A stretch of 50,584 nt of DNA from Prevotella sp. CAG:485 (GTDB lineage Bacteria; Bacteroidota; Bacteroidia; Bacteroidales; Muribaculaceae): the NCBI GenBank assembly GCA_000437495.1, contig FR897862.1, positions 22,202 through 72,785 on the forward strand. The letters run 5' to 3'. The translations under genes were made by a program, and so were the position numbers. Positions 1 to 9,395 of the stretch are shown one piece after another (within the stretch, counting starts at the first letter, position 1; every line of letters begins with the position of its first letter). The notes beneath the pieces are model-generated. The model was not told where the DNA came from. It saw nothing but the letters and a program-made list of their open reading frames with translations, and did no database searches.

Positions 1-1516
1 CCGACACCGTGAGCAGGAAATAGCTCGGACGCTCGCCAAGCACAGCCGCGTCGGCGCCGTATTCATATTCCACAGCCACCTCAGGCGTAGAAATTTCAGT
101 GAGATAGCATTTCACCTTCTGTCCCGCCTTCTTCAGCTGGCGCACCTCGATGGAGTCGATAAAAAGCTTGTAAAAGCCATTGTAGCTGATGGCGATGCGG
201 CAGTTGGCCGTGGCGCCCGTGAGCGTTACCGAATAGTCGGCGAAGCCCTCAGTCAGCTCAATGGGTTTGCTCTGCAGCGTGTCGCCGGCCGCGTTGAGCA
301 GACTCACCGTTGCCGAGCCTGTGCGCATAGTGCCGAAAGCACCGCAGGCCAGACGCGCCGAATACGTTACCGTGCCGTCCTTGCCCTCCATGTCGAGCAG
401 CGGAGTGGCCACATAACCCGTGGAGCCGTAAGGCGAAATCACAATATGGCCCGCCGCCAGACCCAATTCAGAGCCTTCCCAGCCCGGCATGAAAGTGAAG
501 TTGCTCAGCGGCTTGGTGGTGAACTCAATGTTGCTCAGAGTGCCCTCCGTAACCTTGGAGAACGATTCTGACAGCAGCTTCACCTCCTTGTCGGCCACAC
601 AGTTGATGACCCCGCTCACGTTCAGCACATAATGCTGCGCATCCTTCACCGGCAGCCACGAAGCCTGCAGCCGCACCGAATCGGCCTTGCCGCTCAGACC
701 CTGCGGCGTGGCCAACGAAGAGATGACCTTCACAACACGAATCTCCTCCGAGGGGTCCGACACGCCCGTGCCGTTAGTGGCCTGCACAGTGTAATAATAC
801 TGCACCGCGGGGTCCAGGTCCGTTACCTTGTAGCTCAGCGCCGTGCCCACATTCTGCTCCTTGAGCTTGTAGACCTTTTCGGTGCCGTTGTAGCTGTATA
901 CATTGAGCAGATAAGCCGTGGCGCCGCTCACACTCTTCCAGCGCGCCGTGAACGACACCCCGTCGGCCTGCGTGGGCTGATATGCCACCGGCGCGGCGAT
1001 GAAACCGGCGCTCTGTTCCACCTTCAGGTTCTGCAGCAATACGCCCGAGGCCGACAGCGACGGCTCAACCTTGATGCGCGTTGACGACGTGCCGCCCGCA
1101 ATTACCACCGACACATCGTGCCACAGCGAGTCGGTGAGCATCACTGTGGTGCTGCCGGCGGTGGAGGAACCGGCCGAGATTTTGAGAATGCCGCCATAGG
1201 CGTCGGTCATACGCACGCGCGAGCTGATGCGCATCACACCCCCGTGGGCCGACACATTACAGGATTTGGTCTGCACATAGCCGCCGTCTTTGATAATCAG
1301 CGCGCCCCCGGCTTTGGCAATCTTCGACGAGTACCAGCCCGAGAAATAAGAAGTAAAGGACCCCGTGCCGTACGACGGGAAATCGACCGGCTTGGCCGGG
1401 GTGCCCTCTGTGAACTGAGTGAAATCGGCATCAAGCACCACCGTAACGTCATCGGTGGCAGAAGCCTGCAGTGCCGACGCTGCAAGCAAAAGGCCGGTGG
1501 CCAGAAATTTTTTCAT
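1..1516 (-). CDS. Secreted fibronectin type III repeat protein, 3' end outside window
   Basis: The gene starts with ATG at 1516-1514 and stays open to the left edge, so about 505 codons of the N-terminal part are visible. Residues 1-20 (MKKFLATGLLLAASALQASA) are a clear Sec signal peptide. A jelly-roll-like region follows, then an FN3 domain at roughly residues 165-255, recognised by a W in strand B, a Y/L pair and the pattern VTDLDPAVQYYYTVQATN. A second region repeats the jelly-roll pattern (DKEVKLLSESF...TPLLDMEGKDG). Secreted Bacteroidales proteins with such beta-domains are often surface glycan-binding or adhesive proteins, but no catalytic motif is seen, so no function is assigned. It is divergent from nadB across 223 bp. 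Confidence 0.85.
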   Translation of the reverse strand, partial: MKKFLATGLLLAASALQASATDDVTVVLDADFTQFTEGTPAKPVDFPSYGTGSFTSYFSGWYSSKIAKAGGALIIKDGGYVQTKSCNVSAHGGVMRISSRVRMTDAYGGILKISAGSSTAGSTTVMLTDSLWHDVSVVIAGGTSSTRIKVEPSLSASGVLLQNLKVEQSAGFIAAPVAYQPTQADGVSFTARWKSVSGATAYLLNVYSYNGTEKVYKLKEQNVGTALSYKVTDLDPAVQYYYTVQATNGTGVSDPSEEIRVVKVISSLATPQGLSGKADSVRLQASWLPVKDAQHYVLNVSGVINCVADKEVKLLSESFSKVTEGTLSNIEFTTKPLSNFTFMPGWEGSELGLAAGHIVISPYGSTGYVATPLLDMEGKDGTVTYSARLACGAFGTMRTGSATVSLLNAAGDTLQSKPIELTEGFADYSVTLTGATANCRIAISYNGFYKLFIDSIEVRQLKKAGQKVKCYLTEISTPEVAVEYEYGADAAVLGERPSYFLLTVS

Positions 1517-1578
1517 ACTATTCTATTTTATTTGGTGATGGTCTTGCCCGGCTCTGCGGCACGGGCCTGAAAAGTCTG

Positions 1579-1611
1579 CAAATTTACGAAAAAATACACT
1601 GTCGGCGGCAA
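1579..1611 (-). promoter_or_regulatory. Bacteroidota-type promoter for the FN3 gene
   Basis: On the minus strand the -7 element TAAATTTG is at 1586-1579, matching TAnnTTTG. A TTG lies about 22 bp upstream (1611-1609). It is 63 bp before the start codon at 1516. Confidence 0.5.
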
Positions 1612-1628
1612 CAATAGGAAATAATTTG

Positions 1629-1636
1629 TAACTTTG
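1629..1636 (+). promoter_or_regulatory. Putative -7 element for nadB
   Basis: TAACTTTG at 1629-1636 fits the Bacteroidota TAnnTTTG element. No good TTTG lies 20 bp upstream. It is 104 bp before the chosen nadB start. Confidence 0.4.
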
Positions 1637-1739
1637 CAAAGAATAAAGAGAAGAGTCGCGGGGCCTGACGGGGCATCGCGGCCCGCAGTTGTATCAACAC
1701 CACAAACAGGCACGCCTTGAGTATGCCGCAAAGAAAGCA

Positions 1740-3320
1740 ATGATCTACAAATATGATTATCTGGTAGTGGGTTCGGGCATCGCCGGCATGAGCTTTGCGC
1801 TGAAGTCGGCCCGCCACGGCCGCGTGGCTCTGATTTGCAAAACCACTCTTGAAGAGGCAAACACCTATTTCGCGCAGGGTGGCGTGGCCTCCGTCACCAA
1901 CCTCGAGGTGGATAATTTCGATAAACATATCCACGACACCATGGTGGCCGGCGACTGGCTCTCTGACCCGCAGGCTGTGGAGATGGTGGTGCGCAACGCC
2001 CCCGAACAGATTCGTCAGCTCATTGACTGGGGCGTGAGCTTCGACAAGAAAGAGAACGGCGACTTCGACCTGCACCGCGAAGGCGGACACTCCGAGTTCC
2101 GTATTCTGCATCATCAGGACAACACCGGCGCCGAGATTCAGGAAAAATTGGTGGAGGCAGTGCGCCGAAACCCCAACATAGACATCTTCGAGAACCATTT
2201 CGCCATAGAGATTCTCACCCAGCATCATCTGGGGCGGATAGTAACGCGCCGCACGCCCGACATCACCTGCTACGGGGCCTACGTGCTCAATGAGGCCACA
2301 GGGCAGGTAGACACCTTCCTGGCGCGCGTAACCCTTATGGCCACCGGCGGTGTGGGCGGCGTATACACCCTCACCACCAATCCGCTCATTGCCACCGGCG
2401 ACGGCATTGCCATGACCTACCGCGCCAAAGGCACCGTGCGCGACATGGAGTTCATACAGTTTCATCCCACGGCGCTCTATCATCCCGGCGACCGCCCGTC
2501 GTTCCTCATCACCGAGGCCATGCGCGGCTATGGCGCCGTGTTGCGCAACATTCGCGGCGAGGAGTTCATGCACCGCTATGACCCGCGTCTGAGCCTGGCT
2601 CCCCGCGACATCGTGGCACGCGCCATCGACTCGGAGATGAAAGCCGCCGGCTCCGACCACGTTTACCTCGACGTTACCGCCAAGGATGCCGAGGAGACCA
2701 AGAAGCACTTCCCCAACATCTACGCCAAGTGCCTGAGCCTGGGCATAGACATAACCAAAGACTACATCCCGGTGGCTCCGGCGGCCCATTATCTCTGCGG
2801 CGGCATTGCCGTGGACCTCAACGGCGAGTCGAGCATCAAGCGCCTCTACGCCGTGGGCGAGTGTTCGCGCACAGGTCTGCACGGCGGCAACCGCCTGGCC
2901 TCCAACTCGCTCATCGAGGCCGTGGTGTACGCCGACGCGGCCGCACGACACGCCGCCGAGCATCTGCACGAATACGACTATCGCACCGACATCCCACTCT
3001 GGAACGACGAGGGCACCGTGCATCCCGAAGAGATGGTGCTCATAACCCAAAGCATCAAGGAGGTAAACCAGATTATGGGTTATTACGTTGGCATAGTACG
3101 CTCTGATTTGCGCCTGAAACGCGCCTGGAACCGCCTCGACATCCTCTATGAGGAGACCGAGCGCCTCTTCAAGGTGAGCAAGCCCAGCCGTCAGCTCTGC
3201 GAGCTGCGCAACATCATCAACGTGGCTTATCTGATAATGCGTCAGGCCATGGAGCGCAAGGAGAGCCGCGGTCTGCACTTCACCGTTGATTATCCGCATC
3301 CGCCGGTAGAAAAGCATTAA
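1740..3320 (+). CDS. nadB: L-aspartate oxidase
   Basis: NadB oxidises L-aspartate to iminoaspartate with FAD, the first step of de novo NAD synthesis in the cytosol. The 526-residue length matches the family. The N-terminal dinucleotide-binding motif VVGSGIAGMSFA is at residues 9-20, followed by FAQGGVA, the HREGGHS segment near residue 113, TEAMRGYGAVLRN and the FAD-contacting RLASNSLIEAVVY near the C-terminus. I chose ATG 1740 because the flavin-binding strand starts a few residues later. An in-frame ATG at 1689 would add 17 atypical residues. These features separate it from succinate dehydrogenase flavoproteins. nadA and nadC are not in the window. The protease gene begins 2 bp after the stop, so the two are probably co-transcribed. 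Confidence 0.95.
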   Translation: MIYKYDYLVVGSGIAGMSFALKSARHGRVALICKTTLEEANTYFAQGGVASVTNLEVDNFDKHIHDTMVAGDWLSDPQAVEMVVRNAPEQIRQLIDWGVSFDKKENGDFDLHREGGHSEFRILHHQDNTGAEIQEKLVEAVRRNPNIDIFENHFAIEILTQHHLGRIVTRRTPDITCYGAYVLNEATGQVDTFLARVTLMATGGVGGVYTLTTNPLIATGDGIAMTYRAKGTVRDMEFIQFHPTALYHPGDRPSFLITEAMRGYGAVLRNIRGEEFMHRYDPRLSLAPRDIVARAIDSEMKAAGSDHVYLDVTAKDAEETKKHFPNIYAKCLSLGIDITKDYIPVAPAAHYLCGGIAVDLNGESSIKRLYAVGECSRTGLHGGNRLASNSLIEAVVYADAAARHAAEHLHEYDYRTDIPLWNDEGTVHPEEMVLITQSIKEVNQIMGYYVGIVRSDLRLKRAWNRLDILYEETERLFKVSKPSRQLCELRNIINVAYLIMRQAMERKESRGLHFTVDYPHPPVEKH

Positions 3321-3321
3321 A

Positions 3322-4974
3322 ATGAAACATCTGAAAATATTAGCCGCTGTGAGCGCCCTGCTGCTTGGCGCCTTTGCGGCATCGGCGCAGAAAAGTCCCG
3401 AGACAAACCTGCAGCACGCCATCCGCACAGGCAGCGACCTTCTGGTCAAGCTGCAGCAGTATTACGTTGACTCGCTCAACGTAGACTCGCTGCTGCATCT
3501 GGGCATGAACTACGCCATGGCCGGGCTCGACCCCTACACTGAATATTACTCTGCCGAGGAGGCCGACCGCTTCCGCCGCGACGCCTCGGGCGAATACGGC
3601 GGCATAGGCATTCGCATAGCCACCTACAACGGTCAGGGCTATTTCACCGACCCCATGGAGGGTATGCCCGCCATAAAAGCCGGTCTGCGCTCGGGCGACA
3701 AGATTATACGCGTGGACACCATTGACACCCGCGGCCGCAACGGCGACTTCATCACCAAGCATCTGCGCGGCCAGGCCGGCACCCCCGTCACCATCACCGT
3801 GGTGCGCCCCTACGCGCCCGACTCGGTGATTACCGTAACCATTGAGCGCGCCAAGATTGTGGTGCCCGCGGTGAGCTACTCGGCCATCCTGCCCGGACAC
3901 ATTGGCTACATAGCCCTCTCCACCTTCTCGCCCGACGACACCGCCGAGCAGGTGCGCCGCGTGCTCGAAGGCTTCAAGGCCGACAAGGAGCTGAAAGGCA
4001 TCATCTTCGACCTCAAAGACAACGGCGGCGGACTCCTCAGTCAGGCTGTGGAGATTGCCTCCATGTTCCTGCCCAAAGGGAGCAAGATAATAGAGGCGCG
4101 CGGCCGCGACGGACGCCTCGAGCAGGTCTATAAGACGCGCCAGGAGCCTATCTTCCCCGACATCCCACTTGCCGTACTCATCAACCGCGGCTCTGCCTCC
4201 GCCTCCGAGCTCTTCGCCGGGGCGCTGCAGGACTATGACCGCGCGGTGCTCATCGGCGAGCGCTCGTTTGGCAAAGGTCTGGTGCAGAGCACGCTGCCCA
4301 TGCCTTACGACGGTATGCTCAAGCTCACCACCGCCAAATACTACATTCCGTCGGGGCGCCTCATCCAGGCTCTCGACTACAGCCACCGCGACGAATCGGG
4401 CCACCCGGGTTATACCCCCGACTCACTGGCCAAGACCTTCTACACCGCCGCAGGGCGCCCGGTGAAGGATGGCGGCGGACTGCAGCCCGAACTGCGCGTC
4501 AACGACACCATAGCGCATCAGGAGCTGATATACAACCTCCTCAGCAGCCATTATATGTTCGACTACGCCAACCGCCGCTATGCCGCCCATCAGGGCAACG
4601 CGCCCTTCACCATGACCGACGAGGTATGGGAGGAGTTCGTTACCACCCTGCCCGACACGGCGCTGCATTATGAATCGCGCCTGGAGAAGGGTCTGAAGGA
4701 TCTGAAACGCGTTGCCCGCGAGGAGGGCAGCATGAACGAGGCTACGGAAGCCGCCTTTGCCGGCCTGAGCAAAGCCTTGCAGCGCGACGCGCGGCAGGAG
4801 CTGAAACAGGCGCGACCCGAGATTGAGCGCTTCTTAGTGCCCATGTTGGCTGAGCGCTACGGCTTTGAGCGCGCCGCCACCGCCGCCGAGGTATCCTTTG
4901 ACCCCGCCGTGCGCGCCGCCCTTGACCTGCTCGCCAACTCCGCCGAATACCACCGCCTTCTCCGCAAGCAATAG
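3322..4974 (+). CDS. C-terminal processing peptidase, S41 family, with PDZ domain
   Basis: This is a periplasmic serine protease of the CtpA/Prc type, 550 residues. Residues 1-22 form a signal peptide ending ASA. A PDZ domain (EYGGIGIRI ... AIKAGLRSGDKIIRVD) spans about residues 88-170. The protease core holds the motif RGSASASELFAG with Ser293 and the general base Lys318 in SFGKG. The 25-residue Ser-Lys spacing equals that of E. coli Prc (Ser430/Lys455). A C-terminal helical region of about 150 residues follows. Such enzymes trim or degrade exported proteins, and the substrate here is unknown. It starts 2 bp after nadB with no room for a separate promoter. The following gap is filled with repeats. 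Confidence 0.93.
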   Translation: MKHLKILAAVSALLLGAFAASAQKSPETNLQHAIRTGSDLLVKLQQYYVDSLNVDSLLHLGMNYAMAGLDPYTEYYSAEEADRFRRDASGEYGGIGIRIATYNGQGYFTDPMEGMPAIKAGLRSGDKIIRVDTIDTRGRNGDFITKHLRGQAGTPVTITVVRPYAPDSVITVTIERAKIVVPAVSYSAILPGHIGYIALSTFSPDDTAEQVRRVLEGFKADKELKGIIFDLKDNGGGLLSQAVEIASMFLPKGSKIIEARGRDGRLEQVYKTRQEPIFPDIPLAVLINRGSASASELFAGALQDYDRAVLIGERSFGKGLVQSTLPMPYDGMLKLTTAKYYIPSGRLIQALDYSHRDESGHPGYTPDSLAKTFYTAAGRPVKDGGGLQPELRVNDTIAHQELIYNLLSSHYMFDYANRRYAAHQGNAPFTMTDEVWEEFVTTLPDTALHYESRLEKGLKDLKRVAREEGSMNEATEAAFAGLSKALQRDARQELKQARPEIERFLVPMLAERYGFERAATAAEVSFDPAVRAALDLLANSAEYHRLLRKQ

Positions 4975-5011
4975 CCCGGGGGGGTAGCTTTTTTAGCCGG
5001 GTAGCCTAAGC

Positions 5012-5058
5012 GCTTGCAGGTAGCCATAATTTTGGTGCAGGCGCAGGCTTTAGCCGCT
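5012..5058 (+). repeat. Dispersed repeat, copy A
   Basis: The sequence runs GCTTGCAGGTAGCCATAATT, then TTGGTGCAGGCGC, then AGGCTTTAGCCGC. Related copies are at 17430-17464, 23051-23103 and 27301-27346. The right part can form a hairpin (GGC TTTA GCC core). The middle contains TAATTTTG, which happens to fit the promoter -7 consensus. Confidence 0.8.
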
Positions 5059-5075
5059 AAGCCCCTCTGCGCCCG

Positions 5076-5111
5076 CCCTAAACACCTTAAGCTCCTTAAA
5101 CTCCTTACCCG
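5076..5111 (+). repeat. 9-bp tandem repeat array, CTTAA family
   Basis: There are four units: CCCTAAACA, CCTTAAGCT, CCTTAAACT, CCTTACCCG. The 9-bp period is plain. The same family occurs at 27449-27493, 39999-40104 and inside 49491-49672. Confidence 0.75.
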
Positions 5112-5120
5112 CGGCCGCCT

Positions 5121-5152
5121 TTTGCTTTTTTAAGAAAAATTTATTAATTTTG
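5121..5152 (+). promoter_or_regulatory. Promoter of the 5251 lipoprotein gene
   Basis: TTTG at 5121-5124, a 20-bp spacer, and TAATTTTG at 5145-5152 match the Bacteroidota vegetative promoter exactly. Transcription should start near 5159, giving a leader of about 92 nt that carries a TTAGCTAA-type array. Confidence 0.75.
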
Positions 5153-5167
5153 TGCGTTTTTAGGGTT

Positions 5168-5212
5168 CTTAGCTAAAGCAGCTACCTTAGCTAAAATAGC
5201 TAAATTAGCTAC
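5168..5212 (+). repeat. 9-bp tandem repeat array, TAGCTA family, in a 5' leader
   Basis: There are five units: CTTAGCTAA, AGCAGCTAC, CTTAGCTAA, AATAGCTAA, ATTAGCTAC. The array lies between the predicted transcription start and the ATG at 5251, so it would be transcribed into the leader. Confidence 0.8.
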
Positions 5213-5250
5213 CAAGCCACCACACCAACTCATTAACCTAACCCCAATTT

Positions 5251-5928
5251 ATGAAACTAACTCCCAAAAAAGCGGGTAAGGCGTCGCGTCGCGTAATGGC
5301 GGCAGCCCTCGTGGCCCTGTCGCTGCCGGCCCTCACAGGCTGCATCGACGACAAGTACGACCTCTCGGACGTGGACACCACCGTGCGCGTCAACGTCGAC
5401 AATCTAACCGTGCCCGTAAACATCGACGCTGTTACCCTCCGCAGCATCTTCGACCTCAAATCAGACAGCAAAGTGAAAGAGGTTGACGGCGCTTACGCCT
5501 ACGTCGACAACGGCGACTTACACTCCTCGGGCATCCGCGTCAGCCCCATCCATCTCCCCGCACCCTACGTGGCACCCACCACAGCCACCGTCAACATACC
5601 CGACAACCCCTTCGGCAGCAGTCGCAAAGGCCGCCGCTACGCCTCGAGCCTCAAAGTAGACTTCACCGGCCCGGGCACCACCTTCACCGCCGAAGCCGAC
5701 AACGTCAGCACCTCAATCTCAGGCATAGAGAGAGTGGGCGGCTCCATCAGCGGCGTCAACCTGGGCGTGGGTACCTTCGGCGCCTCCTTCGGCTGGGTGG
5801 CAAATCTGCATCTGACCGGCTTCAACTTCTTCTTAGGCATGGACCGGGTACCCGGCAAGCTCTGCAAGCAGGGAGTGCCCCTCTCCTCAAACGCCCAGGT
5901 GACCATGGGCATCAATTTCCCCTTCTGA
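5251..5928 (+). CDS. Short lipoprotein, possible in-frame fusion of lipoprotein and beta-barrel genes
   Basis: The protein has 225 residues. A basic n-region, a hydrophobic stretch and the lipobox LTGC put the lipidated cysteine at residue 31. The mature start CIDDKYDLSDVDTT resembles a Bacteroidales lipoprotein family of unknown function that I remember as much longer (over 400 residues). From about residue 165 the character changes: GTFGASFGWVANLHLTGFNF and a terminal NAQVTMGINFPF look like the last strands of an outer-membrane beta-barrel ending in Phe, as in DUF5723-type proteins. My inference is that an internal deletion joined two neighbouring genes in frame. It could instead be a genuine short protein. 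It is flanked by 9-bp arrays on both sides (5168-5212, 5933-5977). No function is assigned. Confidence 0.7.
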   Translation: MKLTPKKAGKASRRVMAAALVALSLPALTGCIDDKYDLSDVDTTVRVNVDNLTVPVNIDAVTLRSIFDLKSDSKVKEVDGAYAYVDNGDLHSSGIRVSPIHLPAPYVAPTTATVNIPDNPFGSSRKGRRYASSLKVDFTGPGTTFTAEADNVSTSISGIERVGGSISGVNLGVGTFGASFGWVANLHLTGFNFFLGMDRVPGKLCKQGVPLSSNAQVTMGINFPF

Positions 5929-5932
5929 CAGC

Positions 5933-5977
5933 GGGTAGCTACAGTAGCTACCTTAGCTACCTTAGCTACCTTAGCTA
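5933..5977 (+). repeat. 9-bp tandem repeat array, TAGCTA family
   Basis: The units are GGGTAGCTA, CAGTAGCTA and three identical copies of CCTTAGCTA, starting 5 bp after the lipoprotein stop and ending 20 bp before mfd. The three identical units suggest recent expansion. Confidence 0.85.
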
Positions 5978-5997
5978 CCAACCGCCCTCAAAAGAAA

Positions 5998-8900
5998 ATG
6001 AGTACCACCCTTGAGCAATTATCGCGCATCTTTGCCACGGCGGCCACGGTGAAAGCCGTAGACGCCGCCGTGGGCAGCCACAGGCGCGTCATCCTCAGCG
6101 GACTGTGCGGCTCGGCCACCGCCATGCTCCTCAGCCGCCTCAAAAAGCTCCAAAAACCCTATATCATTGTAGCCGACGACCCCGATGCCGCCGGCTACAT
6201 ATATCATGACCTGTCGCGGCTCTGCGCAGACGCCGACAACAGCGTCAAATACTTCCCCTCGGGCTATCGCCGCGACATCAAATACGGGCAGCCCGACCCG
6301 CCGGCGCAGATTCTCCGCACTGAGGCCCTCGACGCCTGGAACACCGGCAAGATGCGCTTCCTGGTAACCTCCCCCGAAGCCTTGGCCGAGAAAGTGCCCG
6401 CTCCCGGAGGCATCGCCGCCAAGCGCATCGTGGTGAAAAAGGGCATGGAGATTCCCGTAAAGGAGATTCGCCAACAATTGCTCGACATCGGCTTCCGCCA
6501 GACCGATTACGTCTATGAGCCGGGTCAGTTTGCCGTCAGAGGCTCTATCCTCGACGTCTACTCTTACGCCTGCCCCCAGCCTTACCGCATAGACTTCTTC
6601 GACACCGAGGTGGACTCCATCCGCAACTTCGACGTGGAGACGCAGCTCAGCACCGAGACCCCCGACGAGGTTACCATTATGCCCGACATGGCCGCCGAGG
6701 AGCAGAACGGCGGCGTGTCGCTGCTCGACTTTGCCGGCGAGGACACCGTGCTCTTCGCCGCCGACCCGCAGTTTGTGCAGCAGCGCATTGAGAGCATCGC
6801 CGCCTCCACCCTGGCCACCGAGGTGGACATCACCGGCGAGGGAGACCCCGACGCATTGCTCAAAGTGGTGTCGCCGAAGGCCTTCGCCGCCGCCATGCAG
6901 AAGATGCGCACCGTGGTCTACGGCGCCGCCAAAGAGGCCGCCAAAGCCTCCGCAGACACTGCCGAAGATGCCGCCGTGATAGCCTTCAGCACAGAGCCGC
7001 AGACACTCTATCACAAGAACTTCGACCTCATAGCCTCCTCCTTTGCCCGCTATCACAAAGAGGGTTACAGCATCTACCTGCTGTCGGACAACGCCACGCA
7101 GGCCGACCGCCTCAAAGCCATCTTCGCCGAGCGCCGCGAGGAGGCCGCCGACCTCAGCTTCATACCCGTGAGCCCCACCCTCCATGCCGGGTTCGCCGAC
7201 CACCGCTCCAAGTCGTGCTTCTTCACCGACCATCAGGTTTTCGACCGCTTCCACCGCTATAACCTGCGGTCGGAGCGCGCCCGCGGCGGCAAGTTGGCCA
7301 TGAGTCTGCGCGAGCTGCAGAAGCTGGAACAGGGCGACTTCGTGGTCCACGCCGACCACGGCATTGGCCGCTTCGGCGGTCTCATACGCACCGACGTGGC
7401 CGGAAAGACCCAGGAGATGATTAAGCTCTTCTATCAGAACGACGACATCATCCTGGTCAACATCCACTCGCTCCACAAGCTCAGCAAATACCGCGGCGCC
7501 GAAGGCGTGCCTCCCAAGCTGTCGAAGCTCGGCTCCGGCGCCTGGCAACGCCTCAAAGACCGCACCAAGAGCAAGGTAAAAGACATTGCCCGCGACCTCA
7601 TCCGCCTCTACGCACAGAGGCAGCAGGAAAAGGGTTTCGCCTTCTCTCCCGACACCTACCTGCAGCATGAACTGGAGGCCTCCTTCCTCTACGAAGACAC
7701 CCCCGACCAGCTTCGCGCCGTTCAGGACATCAAGGCCGATATGCAGAGCCCGCGTCCCATGGACCGCCTTGTGTGCGGCGATGTGGGCTTCGGCAAGACC
7801 GAACTCGCCATACGCGCCGCTTTCAAAGCCGCCGTCGACGGCAAACAGACCGCCGTGCTCGTGCCCACAACGGTGCTGGCAATGCAGCATTACCACACCT
7901 TTGCCGAACGCCTCAAAGAGATGCCCGTGAGAGTCGATTTCCTCTCGCGCGCCCGCAAGCCAAAGGAGGTGAAACAGATTCTCGAAGACCTCGAGGCCGG
8001 CAAAATCGACATCATCATCGGCACCCACAAGCTCATTGGCAAGTCGGTGAAATTTCACGACTTAGGCCTGCTTGTCATCGACGAGGAGCAGAAATTCGGC
8101 GTAGCCGTCAAGGAGAAGCTCAAGCAGATGCGCGTCAACGTCGACACGCTGACCCTGTCGGCCACCCCCATCCCACGCACCCTTCAGTTCTCGCTCATGG
8201 GCGCCCGCGACCTCAGCAACCTCGACACGCCCCCGGCCAACCGGCGCCCCGTGGCAACCACCGTTACCGGCCTTGGCGACGACACCGTGCGCGAGGCCAT
8301 CAACTTCGAGCTCTCGCGCGGCGGTCAGGTCTTCTTCATCACCCCGCGTATCGAGCGCCTCGACGTGCTCGAGAACATGATTCACCGCCTGGTGCCCGAC
8401 GCCCGTGTGGTGCGCGCCCACGGTCAGATGCCCCCCGAAAGGGTGGAGAAAGCCATCCTCGATTTCCAGGCACGCGACTACGACATCCTCCTCTCAACAA
8501 CCATTGTGGAGAACGGCATCGACATGCCCAACGTCAACACCATCCTCATCGACAACGCGCAGCGCTTCGGCCTCAGCGAGCTGCATCAGCTGCGCGGCCG
8601 CGTGGGCCGTTCAGACCGCAAAGCCTTCGCCTATATGCTCGTGCCGCCGGGTGCCGAGCTGAACCCCGTGGCGCGCCGCCGCCTCCAGACCATTGAGAGC
8701 TATTCGGGCCTGGGCGCCGGCATACAGATTGCCATGCAGGACCTCGACATACGCGGCGCCGGCAACCTCCTCGGTGCCGAACAGTCGGGCTTCATCGCCG
8801 ACCTCGGCTACGAAGTCTATCAGCGCATCCTCAAAGAGGCCGTAATAGAGCTGCGCACCACCGAGTTCGCCGACCTCGCCCCCGACCAACACGCCGGGCA

Positions 8901-9378
8901 GGAGGAGGAGTACGTGGCCGACACCACCGTGGAGACCGACATGGAATTGCTCATACCCTCCACCTATGTGCCTCAGGAGCCGGAGCGCATCACCCTCTAC
9001 CGCCGCCTCGACGCCATGGAGACCGACACCGCCGCCGACGAGTTCCGCGCGATGCTGCGCGACCGCTTCGGCGCCATTCCGCACCCCACGGAAGAACTTA
9101 TCAACATAGTGCCGCTGAGAGCCGGCGCCCGCCGCCTCGGCATTGAGCGCCTGCACCTCAAGGGCGGCAATATGTATCTCTACTTCCCCGACTCCGACAA
9201 CGAGGCCTATTACCGCTCGGCAGCCTTCGGCCGCTTCATCACCTACTTCCAGATTGAGCCTCGCCGCTCCAAGCTGCGCGACAACAACGGACGCCGCTCC
9301 ATGCTCGTCAGCAACGTCAACAGCGTGGCCGACGCCCTCGCCATAGTGCGGCAGATAGCCTCTTTGCCAGTTTCTTAA
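5998..9378 (+). CDS. mfd: Transcription-repair coupling factor Mfd
   Basis: Mfd removes RNA polymerase stalled at DNA lesions and recruits UvrA. The 1126-residue length is normal. Visible in order are a UvrB-homologous N-terminal part (GQFAVRGSILDVYS near residue 175), the RNA-polymerase-interacting domain (FVVHADHGIGRFGGL near residue 450), a RecG-like helicase with Walker A GDVGFGKTEL near residue 595 and Walker B LVIDEEQKFGV near residue 694, then TLSATPIPRTL, the RLRGRVGRS-type motif VI, the relay segment DIRGAGNLLGAEQSG, and the C-terminal TRCF domain. The first residues STTLEQLSRIFATA fit a normal start at 5998. It follows a 9-bp repeat array and lies 17 bp before yraN, so mfd-yraN is probably one transcript. 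All helicase motifs seem intact. Confidence 0.97.
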   Translation: MSTTLEQLSRIFATAATVKAVDAAVGSHRRVILSGLCGSATAMLLSRLKKLQKPYIIVADDPDAAGYIYHDLSRLCADADNSVKYFPSGYRRDIKYGQPDPPAQILRTEALDAWNTGKMRFLVTSPEALAEKVPAPGGIAAKRIVVKKGMEIPVKEIRQQLLDIGFRQTDYVYEPGQFAVRGSILDVYSYACPQPYRIDFFDTEVDSIRNFDVETQLSTETPDEVTIMPDMAAEEQNGGVSLLDFAGEDTVLFAADPQFVQQRIESIAASTLATEVDITGEGDPDALLKVVSPKAFAAAMQKMRTVVYGAAKEAAKASADTAEDAAVIAFSTEPQTLYHKNFDLIASSFARYHKEGYSIYLLSDNATQADRLKAIFAERREEAADLSFIPVSPTLHAGFADHRSKSCFFTDHQVFDRFHRYNLRSERARGGKLAMSLRELQKLEQGDFVVHADHGIGRFGGLIRTDVAGKTQEMIKLFYQNDDIILVNIHSLHKLSKYRGAEGVPPKLSKLGSGAWQRLKDRTKSKVKDIARDLIRLYAQRQQEKGFAFSPDTYLQHELEASFLYEDTPDQLRAVQDIKADMQSPRPMDRLVCGDVGFGKTELAIRAAFKAAVDGKQTAVLVPTTVLAMQHYHTFAERLKEMPVRVDFLSRARKPKEVKQILEDLEAGKIDIIIGTHKLIGKSVKFHDLGLLVIDEEQKFGVAVKEKLKQMRVNVDTLTLSATPIPRTLQFSLMGARDLSNLDTPPANRRPVATTVTGLGDDTVREAINFELSRGGQVFFITPRIERLDVLENMIHRLVPDARVVRAHGQMPPERVEKAILDFQARDYDILLSTTIVENGIDMPNVNTILIDNAQRFGLSELHQLRGRVGRSDRKAFAYMLVPPGAELNPVARRRLQTIESYSGLGAGIQIAMQDLDIRGAGNLLGAEQSGFIADLGYEVYQRILKEAVIELRTTEFADLAPDQHAGQEEEYVADTTVETDMELLIPSTYVPQEPERITLYRRLDAMETDTAADEFRAMLRDRFGAIPHPTEELINIVPLRAGARRLGIERLHLKGGNMYLYFPDSDNEAYYRSAAFGRFITYFQIEPRRSKLRDNNGRRSMLVSNVNSVADALAIVRQIASLPVS

Positions 9379-9395
9379 ACGCTGTCCTAAGCATT

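Noticed and set aside
1584..3449. Long minus-strand reading frame opposite nadB
   Set aside because: It is the shadow of nadB in a GC-rich gene. Composition is unlike a protein (His/Val/Gly-rich), and no domain is seen.
6019..8058. Long minus-strand reading frame opposite mfd
   Set aside because: It is complementary to an intact, well-conserved Mfd, so it is a codon-bias shadow.
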